A stretch of DNA of 64,000 nucleotides from Meghimatium bilineatum (Eukaryota > Mollusca > Gastropoda > Stylommatophora > Philomycidae). Positions 1 to 10,300 of the stretch are shown one piece after another. Within the stretch, counting starts at the first letter, position 1, and the number at the start of each line of letters is the position of its first letter. The DNA lies in the NCBI GenBank assembly GCA_034231615.1, contig CM067311.1, positions 17,893,173 through 17,957,172 of the forward strand, written 5' to 3'. The notes under the pieces were generated by a model. That model had not been told where the DNA came from. It saw only the letters and a program-made list of their open reading frames with translations, and searched no databases. The translations under genes were made by a program, and so were the position numbers.

Positions 1-700
1 AGATACTGCCGTCGACATGAACGTTAGTTCCATAAAACAAAATATAAAATAATTGTATATTAATCATCCATGCGTGACACATGACATTCCCTGGTGACTT
101 TTTTATGAGCTAACAAGTTTGAGTGAGATGGATGACTTGATAATTAATTCATCTGGGAGCTACGAGTGTGGCAAGGGTGGATATGATGTCTATTGGTATT
201 TAACATTCAACCGGAACTAGATTGCCGTTAGGGTGGTTTTTGCTTTCGTCCCAGTGGTATGATAGAACGATACGGCAATTTCATAGTTGCCATTTTTGGT
301 TCTTTTATTTTCAATATTAGTAGGGTTATTTTTTTTAACAGAATTTGTTGACAACTATGACAGTGTGTTACCAGCCTTCAGAATAAGATAAAAAGTGTCT
401 GAACTATATGAAAATAGATGTATGCTAAAATCGAAATAAAATATTTATAAGACTAATTACTGTAAACAAAAATAATAAAGTATAGGGAAAGAGTTGTATA
501 AATCAGATTTTTGTGCAGTTCTAGTTTAAGCAAGACATATAATTATATAATCGATAAAGCTAAACTGAGCATATATTGACACACATGCGACCTGTTGACT
601 AAATTGGAAAACAATCTTATAACATGAATCATTTTAGTTTTCCCGTGTTCTTTTTTATTTGCTATCGATTATTTAAATATTTTCTATTTAAATATTTGCT
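1..700. other. AT-rich sequence with no recognisable feature
   Basis: I see no coding similarity, array or RNA gene here. The first recognisable element is the LINE fragment that begins near 705. Confidence 0.5.
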
Positions 701-704
701 ATTT

Positions 705-1283
705 AAATATTTGGGCACAATTATTACTTCAGATCGTAGATGTGTCACTGAGATAAAGAGTCTAACAGCACAGGCAAAAGCAGCATTCCAGAAAAAGAGG
801 AACATCGTGTGTAATTATTCATTATCAATAGAAGTAAGAAAGAACATACTAAATTGTTACATAGAGCCCATACTATTATATGGTAATGAAGTATGGACAA
901 TTGACAATATTTCAAGAAAAAATCTGGAGGCCACAGAGATGTGGTTTTATAGAAGAATGTTGAAAATATCATGAACAGTTAAAAAAAGTAATGCTATAAT
1001 TCTACAACTGGTCATCTCAAAAAGAGAACGTATTAACTGTATTAGAAGACGATACTCACTGTTTCTGGGTTGTGTCATTAGAAGAGGTATGCTGGAGAAC
1101 ATTGTAACAACTGGAACGATCGAGAGTAAGAGAGACAGAGGAAGACAACGTGAGAAAATGTTGGATGGCTTGAAAGCAGGGCATGATGAAGGATCATCAG
1201 AAACTATATTTAAATGTATAACAGACAGAGGATTGTGGAGAGACATGATCGCCTACGCCGGAAGGCATGGTACCAATGAATGA
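705..1283 (+). pseudogene. LINE reverse transcriptase C-terminal fragment, broken
   Basis: The plus strand encodes the C-terminal part of a non-LTR retrotransposon polyprotein, the region after the reverse transcriptase palm. It begins near 'YLGTIITSD', runs through 'ILLYGNEVWTIDN' and 'MWFYRRMLKIS', hits a TGA at 972-974, and resumes after it with 'ERINCIRRRYS', 'RDRGRQREKMLDGLK' and a final 'WRDMIAYAGRHGTNE' stop. The order (LYG-x-E-x-WT, then YRR-x-L-x-IS, then RGR, then a WR-x-M tail) is standard for LINEs of this group. The 5' part with the catalytic YADD is missing, as expected for 5' truncation. I cannot assign the clade. The copy is dead: at least one internal stop and no endonuclease or RT core. 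Confidence 0.85.
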
Positions 1284-1299
1284 ATCGACGCAAAGTAGA

Positions 1300-2760
1300 A
1301 CGTTATCATCATTATCAAGTGCCATGCCGAATTGCGTTGGCGATCATATTTCTCCATGTACATCGATCTCTCATATATGTCATAAACTCTCGTGGTGTCG
1401 TCAATCGAAGCCATTTCGTCAAACTGTCCAATATCTTTTTTCTAGATCTTCCCCTTGATCTTTTCCCTTCCATCTTACCTGTTGTCACTATATTCTCACT
1501 GCCTTCTCTTCTCATTATGTGCCCAATAAATGTCTACTGTCTTTTTGTTATATTATCAATAACGCATCTTTTCACATTCTTCATTAATAATATTTGTTGT
1601 TTAAGGAATGCGTAACATTCTTTGAATAAACCACATTTCCGCTGCCTCCTATGATTTTTGTGATGTCGTATTTATTGTCCATGCCTCACTTCCATAGAGT
1701 AGCACTGATTCAATTTAGCATTTTTTGAGGACACGTTTTCTAGTATCCATCGATATAGAATTGTTGCACAGGATATTTTTCATTTTAGGAATGCTGCTTT
1801 TGCTTGTTCTATTCTGCTTATAATTTCGGTCTTGCATTTACCATCTGATGTTATTAATGTTCCTAAATATTAGAAACTATTCGTCTGCTTTAAGATTTTC
1901 TCATTTAATACTATTTTACTATTTGGTGGGGTACTATTTCCTGATATTATCGTTGTCTCTGTCTTTTTTAATGTTTAAACTAAGACCTTTTTGTTCCCTT
2001 TCTATCACCGCCCTGTTTAACAAATCTTGGAGATGTTCTTGGTTTTCTGCTATCAACACAGTATCATCTGCATATTGTAGATTATTGATATTGTGTCCTC
2101 CTATTTTAATGCCTGGCATATTCTTTATTCATCTCAAGATATTCTCGCTGTACAAAGAAAATAAATCTGGTAATAATACACATCCCTGACATACACCTTG
2201 TTTTATGTGTGTATAATTCCCAGTTATATTATCCACATATTTCATGGCTGCTTGTTATCAGTATGTATTGCGCAAAATTCTAAGATCTTCACTATCCATA
2301 TTAATATCTTTCAGCATTTTGATAATCTGATCTTGTTTTACTTTGTTGAATGCGTTGGTGTAAGTTAGTGTAATCAATAAACCAAACGTATATATCTTTC
2401 TGAACTTCTATTGATCTTTCATTTAAAGTTTTTAATGTAAATATGGTGTTTTGAGTTCATTTCCCTTCAACAAATCCAAATTGTTCATCCGCGATTTTCT
2501 CTTTAATTTTCTTTCTTGTTCTTCTCATAATAATCTTTAACAAAATTTTTCTTATATGACAGGAAAGATTAATTGTTCTATATTCTTCATATTCTATTGC
2601 TCCCTGTTTCTTCGGTAACGCTATAAATGTTGATTTTAGAAAAGTCATCAGGTAAGTGACCACTGTCATAAACATGATTAAATAATTTTATTACGTTTTT
2701 TCCGGTGTCTTCCACCGCCTCTAGTTCTTCCACGTTATCTAATGCATTAAGTAACAACAG
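1300..2760 (-). pseudogene. LINE reverse transcriptase, long degraded copy with YADD motif
   Basis: Reading the minus strand downward from about 2,760, the RT fingers appear first ('NALDNVEELEAVEDTGKNV', then 'YDSGHLPDDF' and 'STFIALPKKQGAIEYEEYRT'). Next come 'ADEQFGFVEGK' and the palm with the catalytic box 'LQYADDTVLIAEN' (YADD is encoded by 2,063-2,074). The C-terminal tail ends near 1,310 in 'GKRSRGRSRKKILDSL' and 'WRNMIANAIRHGT' stop. The order is right but the frame is broken by several stops and shifts. This is the most complete RT in the first 10 kb. It abuts the plus-strand fragment at 705-1,283 tail to tail, and its final residues (RHGT) resemble that copy's end, so the two may be the same family. 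Confidence 0.88.
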
Positions 2761-2849
2761 TGACTAATGAAAATCATGGGAAAACTCAATTGAGTCAGTT
2801 TAGAAGTATATATTCCAATTATTCATCTTGTCTTACAATGTCAACCATC

Positions 2850-3045
2850 ACGGCTGAGTTATGAACCACCATCACATTATATACTTTCTCTATAAGTACT
2901 GAGTTATGAACCACCGTCACATTATATACTTTCTCTATAAGTACTGAGTTATGAACCACCATCACATTATATACTTTCTCTATAAGTACTGAGTTATGAA
3001 CCACCTTCACATTATATACTTTTTCTATAAGTACTGAATTACCTA
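2850..3045. repeat. 45-bp minisatellite, about 4 copies
   Basis: The unit contains CTGAGTTATGAACCACCATC followed by ACATTATATACTTTCTCTAT. Copies differ at one or two bases. Because 45 is a multiple of three, the minus strand shows a 63-codon open frame with a 15-residue repeat; I do not regard it as a gene. Confidence 0.95.
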
Positions 3046-3462
3046 GTTGTCTATTGTCTTTCCCCAGATGGTTTCTTATCCACTCTTGCCGTGAAGCGTA
3101 GGGGTGACTGGAGCTCGAGCTTGCGTTCTAAAACCAGATGAGTGTTCTCGACTGTGCTATGACCGTTTGTCTGTTCAGTATGTCCCTGACGTTTTCTATC
3201 CATCTTTTCCGTGGTCTTCCTCTGACTTTGTACCCTGATCTCATTTAATTATATGCTAGTACGGGCAATTTGTCGTGATGCATTCTCATAATGTGGCCAA
3301 ACCACTTGATCTGCTGGTTTTCTATGTAATCAGTACAAGATAATATACCTATTGTTTCCCTGATATATTCATTTCGCAATCTGTCAAGCCTGGTGACCCC
3401 GGCAGCTTTCCTCAAAAATTTCATCTCACATGTCACTATCCTTCTGTAATGTGAAGATGACA
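3046..3462 (-). pseudogene. LINE family D C-terminal fragment
   Basis: Minus-strand translation gives 'NWSLSSSHYRR', 'VTCEMKFLRKAAGVTRLDR', 'YIENQQIKWFGHIMRM' and, after a stop, 'GYKVRGRPRKRWIENVRDI', followed by a tail that reads CCCCTACGCTTCACGGCA on the minus strand and ends near AAGACAATAGACAAC. The same tail ends the long copy at 21.7 kb (CCCTACGCTTAACGGCATGT, then GACAATAGACAAT), so this is one family. The fragment is cut at its coding-upstream side by the 30-bp array that starts at 3,463. Confidence 0.85.
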
Positions 3463-3893
3463 GAGACCAGGTTACCTAGTTATCAGTTGAAAAGTGATGA
3501 CTTACCTAGTTATCAGTTGATAAGTGCTGAGTTACCTAGTTATCAGTTGATAAGTGCTGAGTTACCTAGTTATCAGTTGATAAGTGCTGAGTTACCTAGT
3601 TATCAGTTGATAAGTGCTGAGTTACCTAGTTATCAGTTGATAAGTGCTGAGTTACCTAGTTATCAGTTGATAAGTGCTGAGTTACCTAGTTATCAGTTGA
3701 TAAGTACTGAGTTACCTAGTTATCAGTTGATAAGTACTGAGTTACCTAGTTATCAGTTGATAAGTACTGAGTTACCTAGTTATCAGTTGATAAGTACTGA
3801 GTTACCTAGTTATCAGTTGATAAGTGCTGAGTTACCTATCAGTTGATAAGTGCTGAGTTACCTAGTTATCAGTTGAAAGTGCTAAGTTACATA
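3463..3893. repeat. 30-bp minisatellite, about 14 copies
   Basis: The unit is GAGTTACCTAGTTATCAGTT followed by GATAAGTGCT; a sub-variant has AGTACT. The copies are almost identical, with one shortened unit near 3,838. The 138-codon frame at 3,430-3,846 is simply the repeat read through (a 10-residue unit) and is not supported as a gene. Confidence 0.97.
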
Positions 3894-4119
3894 GTTATTA
3901 AGCGACCAAAAACTTCCCGACTAACGTCGACTACCGCATTTGTTCATTAGCGATATCGCCATTCCTGGGTCTTCTCAGAACATAAGAACCTACTTCGTCT
4001 TGACTAAGTAAACCTCTGGGGTAATTTATATTTCAAGCACGCATATTTAGAGAACTCCATGCATATATAGGTATAGATAACACAGCGGTTCTGGATTCTA
4101 GCTTGAATAAATCAAATAT

Positions 4120-4450
4120 ATTTTATTGTCGATAGTTTTTCCCCAAGTGGATGATGGTTTACATTATTCACACTTGTCGTTAAGCGTAGGGGGTGGGATC
4201 TTCAGTTTGTGTTCTAAGGTAAGATGTGTCGCTTAGGTTGCGTCGAATCAATGTTTATTCATGGTTATCTTGATGTTTTCTATACACTGTTTTCTGGAAC
4301 TACATTTTACTTTATATCCATTCATTGGTTGTATGCACTTTATGGTATTAGGTTTAGGTTCATTCTTTTAAAGTGACAAACCTATTTTACTTGCTGTTTT
4401 TCGATATGTTCAGTACACGCTATTTTATAAATGTTATACAATGTGGACAT
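4120..4450 (-). pseudogene. LINE family D 3' end, second copy
   Basis: The plus strand holds 'CTTGTCGTTAAGCGTAGGGG' and 'ATTGTCGATAGTTTTTCCCC', the reverse complement of the family D tail seen at 3,046-3,110 and 21,690-21,760. Further on, a diverged coding part corresponds to the RGRPRKRW region. It is too decayed to translate continuously. Confidence 0.7.
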
Positions 4451-4740
4451 CAAGGCTGCAGATAACTTTATAAAATGTTATTAAAACGTTTCTATTCTTT
4501 TTTTTTTGAAGATTTTTTATTATTTCACTGGTAACCCCACTAAATGACGGGGGTTATGATTTACTAGCTTTATATTGTTAAATATCATGTAATATGTTCT
4601 TAAGTTAGGTGGGATGGGATGAAGGTGAGTTGAAACCCACATCCTACTTTTCTATCGGCTTGGTAGTTTTTTTAAGTATTAAGTATTCGAGATTTTAAAA
4701 ATGCACAAGGTATGATAAATCAACGTGACCTGTCGCGCTG
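4451..4740. other. No recognisable feature
   Basis: AT-rich sequence with a short T-run near 4,500. I see nothing that can be supported. Confidence 0.5.
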
Positions 4741-4744
4741 AGCA

Positions 4745-5045
4745 ATAGGGGTGAATGTTTAACTGGTTAAGGGGTGTAGAAGACTTGATTGATTAAAGGA
4801 TATAAAAGGTTTAACTGGATAAGAAATGTTGAAGGTTTGACTGGTAAAGGATATAGAAGGTTTGACTGGTTAAAGGATGTAAGAGGTGTGATTTTTTAAG
4901 GAATGTAGAAGTTTTATTGGTTAAAGTGGTAATGTAAAATGTTTTATTTGTTAAGGGAAGTAGAGGGTTTGACTGGTTAAGGGATATAGAAGGTTTAATT
5001 GGATAATGGATGTAGAAGGTTTGAGTGGATAATGGATTAAGAAAA
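4745..5045. repeat. Decayed minisatellite, roughly 26-bp period
   Basis: Variants of 'GATGTAGAAGGTTTGACTGG' followed by 'TTAAGG' recur about ten times with substitutions and small indels. This array is older than its neighbours at 3.5 kb, judging by copy divergence. Confidence 0.75.
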
Positions 5046-5712
5046 GCGTTACATTTGGGAAACAAACACCATTAAAAATAGAATTAAGCTTGGAAATTGC
5101 AAGATATTAAAAAAATGAAAAAGATTGGCAGGAAATGGAGGGATTAGCTAAAAATTCAAAATACAAGATGAAAATTCCGCGCTGACGATCTGTATTTTAG
5201 CAAGATCTGAAAGATTAATAGATAAAAGATAAATACAAGTACAGTTCTAGGTTCTTATCATATTCAGGACGTAGCGACCAACAAATCATATTTTAGATGT
5301 AGTCATTTTTCTAGATAATGTAATACTCGTACTTACTTTCGTTGGTTGTCATTATATTTCTAGGAAATTTATAATTTCGTTGACTGGTATTTTGTTCTAG
5401 GTAATATCTACTTTCGTAGATTGTCATTTCTTTCTGGTTGTGAGACCAAGATGACTGCAGTTGATTCTTACAACTTTAAATTGAACGATGCCCTCATTAC
5501 CTCCAGCCACATCGTAAGAGAGTAGATGGAAATAACAGATCACAATGGATAAAGAAAATTATGCTTAGTGTTATAGTATAATTCACTTAAACTTAATTTG
5601 CACGAAAACTACCTGATGCATAGCAACCATATTTCGCAGTAAGTCTTATACACAGCACGACCTTGAGAATTCATATTTTACAAATGGATAGATAGATTGG
5701 AAAAAGCACCTA

Positions 5713-5715
<3 letters not shown>
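5046..5715. other. No recognisable feature
   Basis: AT-rich sequence with imperfect internal similarity around 5,290-5,420 (repeated 'CTTTCGTTGGTTGTCATT'-like stretches). No coding signal is seen. Confidence 0.5.

Positions 5716-5787
<72 letters not shown>
5716..5787. repeat. (TA)n microsatellite
   Basis: An uninterrupted TA run of about 70 bp, followed by unique AT-rich sequence to about 6,130. Confidence 0.97.
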
Positions 5788-5789
<2 letters not shown>

Positions 5790-6139
5790 TTGCATAAGTA
5801 TCAAAACATGACACTTATATTGTACATTTTACATTAATATACACAGTTGTGGATGCACAGATGTATACCAACTACATATAACAAAAGTGATATAGTTATC
5901 ATTACTTCTAGAGTAAAACGGTTTTTTTTTAATTTTTGATTATGAAATAGTAATAGGTCTTTCTTCTTGCATTCGTGTCCAACATGGATATGTGTATTTG
6001 ATCATTTCATAAATAAAGTTTGACTGCAAAAACATTGTCCTAAGAAGCAAAACAATGAAGTACCAGTTGATTATGTTGTAAGTCCTTGATAGTGTAAGTT
6101 ATGTGGTCGATGTGAGAACAACAGAGATTTGCACATCAA

Positions 6140-6962
6140 CTATTTTATCGAGTAGTCAGATTCTAAGTACTCGAAAAGATCGACTGCTGCTAAGGATTGG
6201 ATAAAACGCAAACCATCTCGTTGCCAATACGTCTCCTTCTCTTGATACACGTGATCTTTACATTTTATCCAGTACTCAATATCTATTTGTGCGAGGGCAT
6301 CGCGTGTTCTATTTATTACAAAACACATTTTGAAATTCAAATTGCTGCCACTTAACCTTTGACAGCAGCCCACACAAGTTCAATGAGATTGAGAAGTGAA
6401 TGGCAATGTGGTAGCCGAAGAGAAGCAATGATTTCGTTAATTACAAAAGTCTTCGTCTTCTTTATTCACCTCAGAAGTTCTAATAACTCTGGTTTGAATT
6501 TATTGCAGCAAAAAGATACATTTTCTTTTACACAAGCCAAGTCATGACTTCTTGTTCTTGATGAAGTGGGAGTTTTGTCTTCATGCGCTACTACGTTATG
6601 ATAGAAGGCACTGTCAACAACAATACATGATGGCCTACCCAGCGCTGGTAGAAGTGAGTTCACTAGCCACTTTCTGAAAACAATTCCATTAATTTCGCTG
6701 TGGTAGTCTCTACCATCTGTAAATAATGTTGGAAAATTCAGTCCTATCCCACTGATACGACTATTTGCGTTAATGCATGCATGACATATTACAATGCAGT
6801 TACCTTTGCTGCTTGGAATTTCACATTTCTTAGTTCCGCCAAGTGATTTCCACTCTTTATCAAATGCATGGTGAGCATTTACCCACAATTCACCAAGATA
6901 TCAATCAAGCAAGTGTCATGCTTAGTCTTTCTCTGCAACTCTACCGTGTTTTTAATAAGTTC
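6140..6962 (-). pseudogene. Tc1/mariner-like (DDE_3 type) transposase relic
   Basis: Minus-strand translation follows the usual order of a Tc1/IS630-type transposase. 'WVNAHHAFDKEW' lies near 6,880, then 'GGTKKCEIPSSKGNCIVICH', 'DYHSEINGIVFRKWL' and 'PALGRPSCIVVDSAFYHN' (the second catalytic Asp). 'KTPTSS' and 'ELLELLR' follow. After a stop and frameshift comes 'CHSLLNLIELVWAAVKG' (the third catalytic Glu, in the usual N-x-IE-x-VW setting), then a C-terminal stretch ending in 'SDYSIK' stop. At the position of the first Asp the copy reads 'YLGELWVN', so that acidic residue is replaced by Gly. Stops, frameshifts and this change make it dead. The part upstream of 6,962 has been replaced by a GAA-tailed SINE-like repeat. 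I did not find the terminal inverted repeats. Confidence 0.85.
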
Positions 6963-7139
6963 TTCTTCTTTTTCAGCGTTCATTCTCAATCTCCCACTGG
7001 ATTTCTCTTGTAACAGGACAATGATCCTACAAGATTTCCAGTTGAATGTAGCCCAGAGAATGGATATATTTTGTGTTGCCGTTTTATTTGCGCCAATGGC
7101 CCAACACATCCGTCTTCGGCGGTAATAAGTTCAGGTAGT
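6955..7139 (-). mobile_element. SINE-like repeat with GAA-rich 3' tail (copy 1)
   Basis: On the minus strand it begins CGCCGAAGACGGATGTGTTG, passes 'GGCCATTGGCGCAAATAAAA' and 'CATTCTCTGGGC', and ends in a GAAAAAGAAGAAG tail. A close copy is at 31,153-31,325, and partial copies at 34,200-34,290 and about 44,310-44,430. Short length, shared ends and a simple-repeat tail suggest a SINE or LINE tail fragment. Confidence 0.7.
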
Positions 7140-7140
7140 G

Positions 7141-7240
7141 ACATCTTTTTGTGCCACAGTGACAAGCCATCCAGAAATTTCTCTTTTTGTCTCCCCTGTC
7201 TTTTCTCTCCTTGAACATTTAATAACCACCGCAACGCTCA
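7141..7240 (-). pseudogene. LINE C-terminal scrap
   Basis: The minus strand encodes 'QGEKRQGRQKEKFLDGLSLW' immediately before the SINE-like repeat, matching the RGR-x-x-x-K-x-LD-x-L region of LINE tails (compare 1,130-1,180). It may be the 3' end of the same element as the SINE-like tail. Confidence 0.65.
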
Positions 7241-7945
7241 AGTCTTACCTTTTTCATCACATGAAAATCGTGGTTTCCGTACCACAGTAGGTCGACTTGA
7301 TATCAACAAAAAGTTCATTTGCATCCAGAGAAAAATCCGTCAGTGATAATGTCAGTGATCCGTCAGTCTTCTTATTTTTTTACATGCCTTTAATTATCCA
7401 GTATATTTATACTTTGTGTCACAGCTAATGAAGTGTTGGAGAGAGAAAAACACCAATATACATTTAAGAATTATTTACCCTCATCAAAAGGGACTGTCGA
7501 GATACTCCGGTATACTGTAAAAAATGGTACATTATGTATATTCATAAAACTTTATACATGTATAATTTATAGGGAAAATGTATTAATTCAGTTACATTTT
7601 TCAAGGCATAAAATGGTTTCATAGGATCGTGAAGAGTTTCAAGTTGGATCAAAAAGATCTTTTCGATCTATGAAGAGGAAAATAATTTGAATTGAGTAAC
7701 ATGAATTAGGGAACGAACTATACCAGACAAGTCTATTGGGAGGAGTACAATAGCAGAAAACAAAGATAATTCGATATAATGCAACACAATTAACAATTTA
7801 AGCACCTTCATTAAGAAGGTAAATTAGTCCTGCTTAATAAAGCGTATTAGGCAGAAAACATGTGAACAAAAATACCAAAATAGACCTATATTAAACGCTC
7901 ATGATACCAAGCCTATGCTAATAATATCAAACATGGCACTAACAA
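7241..7945. other. No recognisable feature
   Basis: AT-rich. A 63-codon open frame at 7,433-7,624 resembles nothing I know. Confidence 0.45.
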
Positions 7946-8335
7946 ATAAATTCAATACAAAACGTGTGTAAAAAGAAGTGGCCTGTCTACGTAGAATCCT
8001 CGGAGTAACAATAAAAGACAGAATTAGCAACTAAAACATCAAAAGACTAACAAGCGCAATGCCAATCCTGGATTATATCCAAAGACAACAGATTAAGTGG
8101 TTTTCGCATGTTTCAGACTACCATCACTGAGTGCCCCTCAAAAACTATTACTATACAGACATGATGGATACAAAGCCAGAAGGAGACCTTGCAAACGACG
8201 GATTACAGAAATAAAAGAATCAACAAAAACAAACATATATAAAGCACACAAAACAGCTGTCTCCTAAGAACTCTTTCTACCCATGACCTGCAAGACATAC
8301 ATGGATATACAATTAGAAGACAAGAAAAAGGAAAT
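7946..8335 (+). pseudogene. LINE family C C-terminal fragment
   Basis: The plus strand reads 'ACLRRILGVTIKDRISN', then 'LDYIQRQQIKWFSHVSDY' and, after frame changes, 'GYKARRRPCKRRITEIKEST'. It ends in 'CTCCTAAGAACTCTTTCTAC' and a CATGACCTGCAAGACATAC tail. The same order occurs at 27,020-27,240 and the same tail at 38,735-38,790, so these are one family. Several stops are present. Confidence 0.8.
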
Positions 8336-8395
8336 GAAGTAAACAACACATTTCATTCAGGAAAATTATAATGAAAATGTAAATCAATACAAGGT

Positions 8396-9314
8396 AACTG
8401 CGCGATTCATCTCCCTTATCTTAGCACATCCGTTTACGATAAACCTACTGACGTACATGGCTTTCTGCTCTACACTTCTTCTCATCCTCCTGCTTGTCGC
8501 AACTCTCTGCTGTACTCCCAGCTTCTTCGTCTGCGTCGCTTATGTAGCGATTACGACAATTTTCTCTGAGATGATTGAGTCTTTCCGTAGTCGTTCGTTC
8601 CCTGACAGCATTCTTTCATCCGCTTGGCTCCGTGCTCGCCATTTGCCTCGCTTCGATACCTTGACTAACTCTCATGGTTCTCCCTCCTCCTCTGATAGGG
8701 TTAAACTTGTTCTTACCTTTCATCCCCGTAACTCTTTTGTTCGACGCATCATGCTCAAACATTATTCTCTTCTCCAGTCTGATCCTGATACCCGTGACGC
8801 ATTCCACCACTTACCTCTGGTGGATTATAGGCGTGACAGAAATCTGAAGGACATCTTGGTCCATAGCCACCTCAAGTCTTCTGTTCCCGAACATTTTGGC
8901 ACTGTTCGTTGTTCACATGGCCGTTGCTATACATGTCCTTACGTGGTTCAGGTGCGATCTATTTCATTTCCCAAGACCATTTTCTCCATCGATGAGGCCT
9001 TTACGTGTGAGTTCCGTAATGCCATTTACGTGATCATATGTAAACGCTGTGGCACACGGTACATCGGGGAAACCGGCTCAAGATTGAGCAATCGCTTTTG
9101 TAAGCATCTTCATGCTATCAAGCATAGAAAACCCACTCCTGTGGCCACACACTTCAACGGCGATGGTCATCATGGTGCTTGCGATATTCAGGTCATCGCC
9201 ATCAGATCCTGCACCACCGATGATAAATCTAAGTACGCTCTAGAAAATCATCTCATTTTTGAATTGGGTACACTCAAGCTTTTTGAATTCAATTCCGACC
9301 ACTTTTATGTCTAG
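8396..9314 (+). pseudogene. Penelope-like element: RT C-terminus and GIY-YIG endonuclease
   Basis: This is the 3' coding part of a Penelope-like retroelement. Before 8,564 the true frame reads 'LSTSVYDKPTDVHGFLLYTS' and 'SLLYSQLLRLRRLCSDYDNF', the RT thumb region. A one-base frameshift near 8,564 moves to the frame that is open to 9,314 ('EMIESFRSRSFPDSIL' onward). That frame carries 'LVDYRRDRNLKDILVHS', a cysteine pair 'CSHGRCYTCPY', and the GIY-YIG domain: 'AIYVIICKRCGTRYIGETGS', then 'RLSNRFCKHL', with a distal Glu in 'ALENHLIFELGTL'. The Y/YIG/R/E residues are all present. An ATG at 8,457 opens a longer frame, but its first 35 or so codons are out of the element's frame. The RT core with the catalytic Asp residues is missing upstream, where a family C LINE tail lies. 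Apart from the frameshift this copy is well preserved. Confidence 0.92.
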
Positions 9315-10300
9315 TATTGGGTTGGTGTGGTCTTTGTCTTTATTCTTTTTGTTCCATCATTTACTCATCTTTTTGTTCGTTTCGTTTCCACATATATTTA
9401 CGTTTTTATGTACTTCCGGCATCTCATTTCCATATTTCAGTTGGATACGTTTGTTTGTTTGTTTTTGTTCGCTCCATTGTAACCATCACGGATATCCGTG
9501 CGATTTCCGCCGGGAGCGTGATTACGTTGTGCCACCGTTATGCGCCTTGTAGGCCTAACACATCCGATTTCGGCATGCCTTGACAATTCGGGTGGGCTAC
9601 CCTTAGCCTGTGACAGCCTCTATATCTGTCTCCAGGCACGCGTAGTGAAGACTCTTCGCCCAGACGATTTTCTTGCTCTCGTCTCACTCGAACGAGGTGT
9701 TCCACTGTCTATGAACTTGCCTCGTGTAATTGGACGTGCTGTGCCTGTGTCCATTGGGTACTGAACCGTTTCTCATCCATGAGCCTGGTTCCTTAAGGGG
9801 AAGAACTCAACAGAGGAGTTGGACCCTGGCTCTTTCGCCCTCTTAGCCGAGGTGTCATTCACCGACATCGTGTACCCCTTGTCCAAGTTCGAGTCTCACA
9901 CCACGCGTTTGAGAGCAAGGCGTTCTCGAGCTGAGCGTCCTTGTCCCAATAGCGCCTGAGCCCATCAGGTACTGAACCCTTTCTCTCTTCAAGTGTATTT
10001 CCGGTGTAGGAAAACCTGACAGTAGAGTTGGGCCAGGGCTAAATCGTTGTCCCTTTTGTGCCTGAGCGAATCGAGTACGGAACCCTTTCTCTCTGCAAGT
10101 TACTTCCGGTATAGGAAACCTTGACAGTAGAGTTGGGCCAGGACTGCCATCGTTGTCCCTTTCTTGCCTACACCCATCGGGTACAGAACCCTTTCTCTTT
10201 GCAAGCATATTTCCGGTTTAGGACGGCTCGACATTAGAGTTGGGTTAGGTCTTTTGCTTTACCAAACGCCGATGGATGGGTCTGGGTCTCTGCCTGTTAG
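9315..10300 (+). mobile_element. Probable 3' region of the Penelope-like element, with ~115-bp direct repeats
   Basis: Directly after the stop at 9,314 the base composition stays C+G rich, unlike the flanks. From about 9,755 to 10,240 an imperfect unit recurs four times, marked by 'GGGTACTGAACCCTTTCTC', 'TTTCCGGTNTAGGAAAACC' and 'AGTAGAGTTGGGCCAGG'. The repeats lie behind the ORF in the same block, so I infer they belong to the element's tail. Open frames on either strand here are not supported. Confidence 0.55.

Noticed and set aside
3430..3846. 138-codon open frame
   Set aside because: Read-through of the 30-bp array; no sequence outside the repeat supports a protein.
8457..8560. Hydrophobic N-terminus (signal-peptide-like) of the GIY-YIG frame
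   Set aside because: The hydrophobic codons are out of the element's frame; the true frame there encodes the RT thumb region 'KPTDVHGFLLYTS'.
9855..10208. 117-codon minus-strand frame
   Set aside because: Lies on the antisense of GC-rich ~115-bp direct repeats behind the Penelope-like ORF; no independent support.
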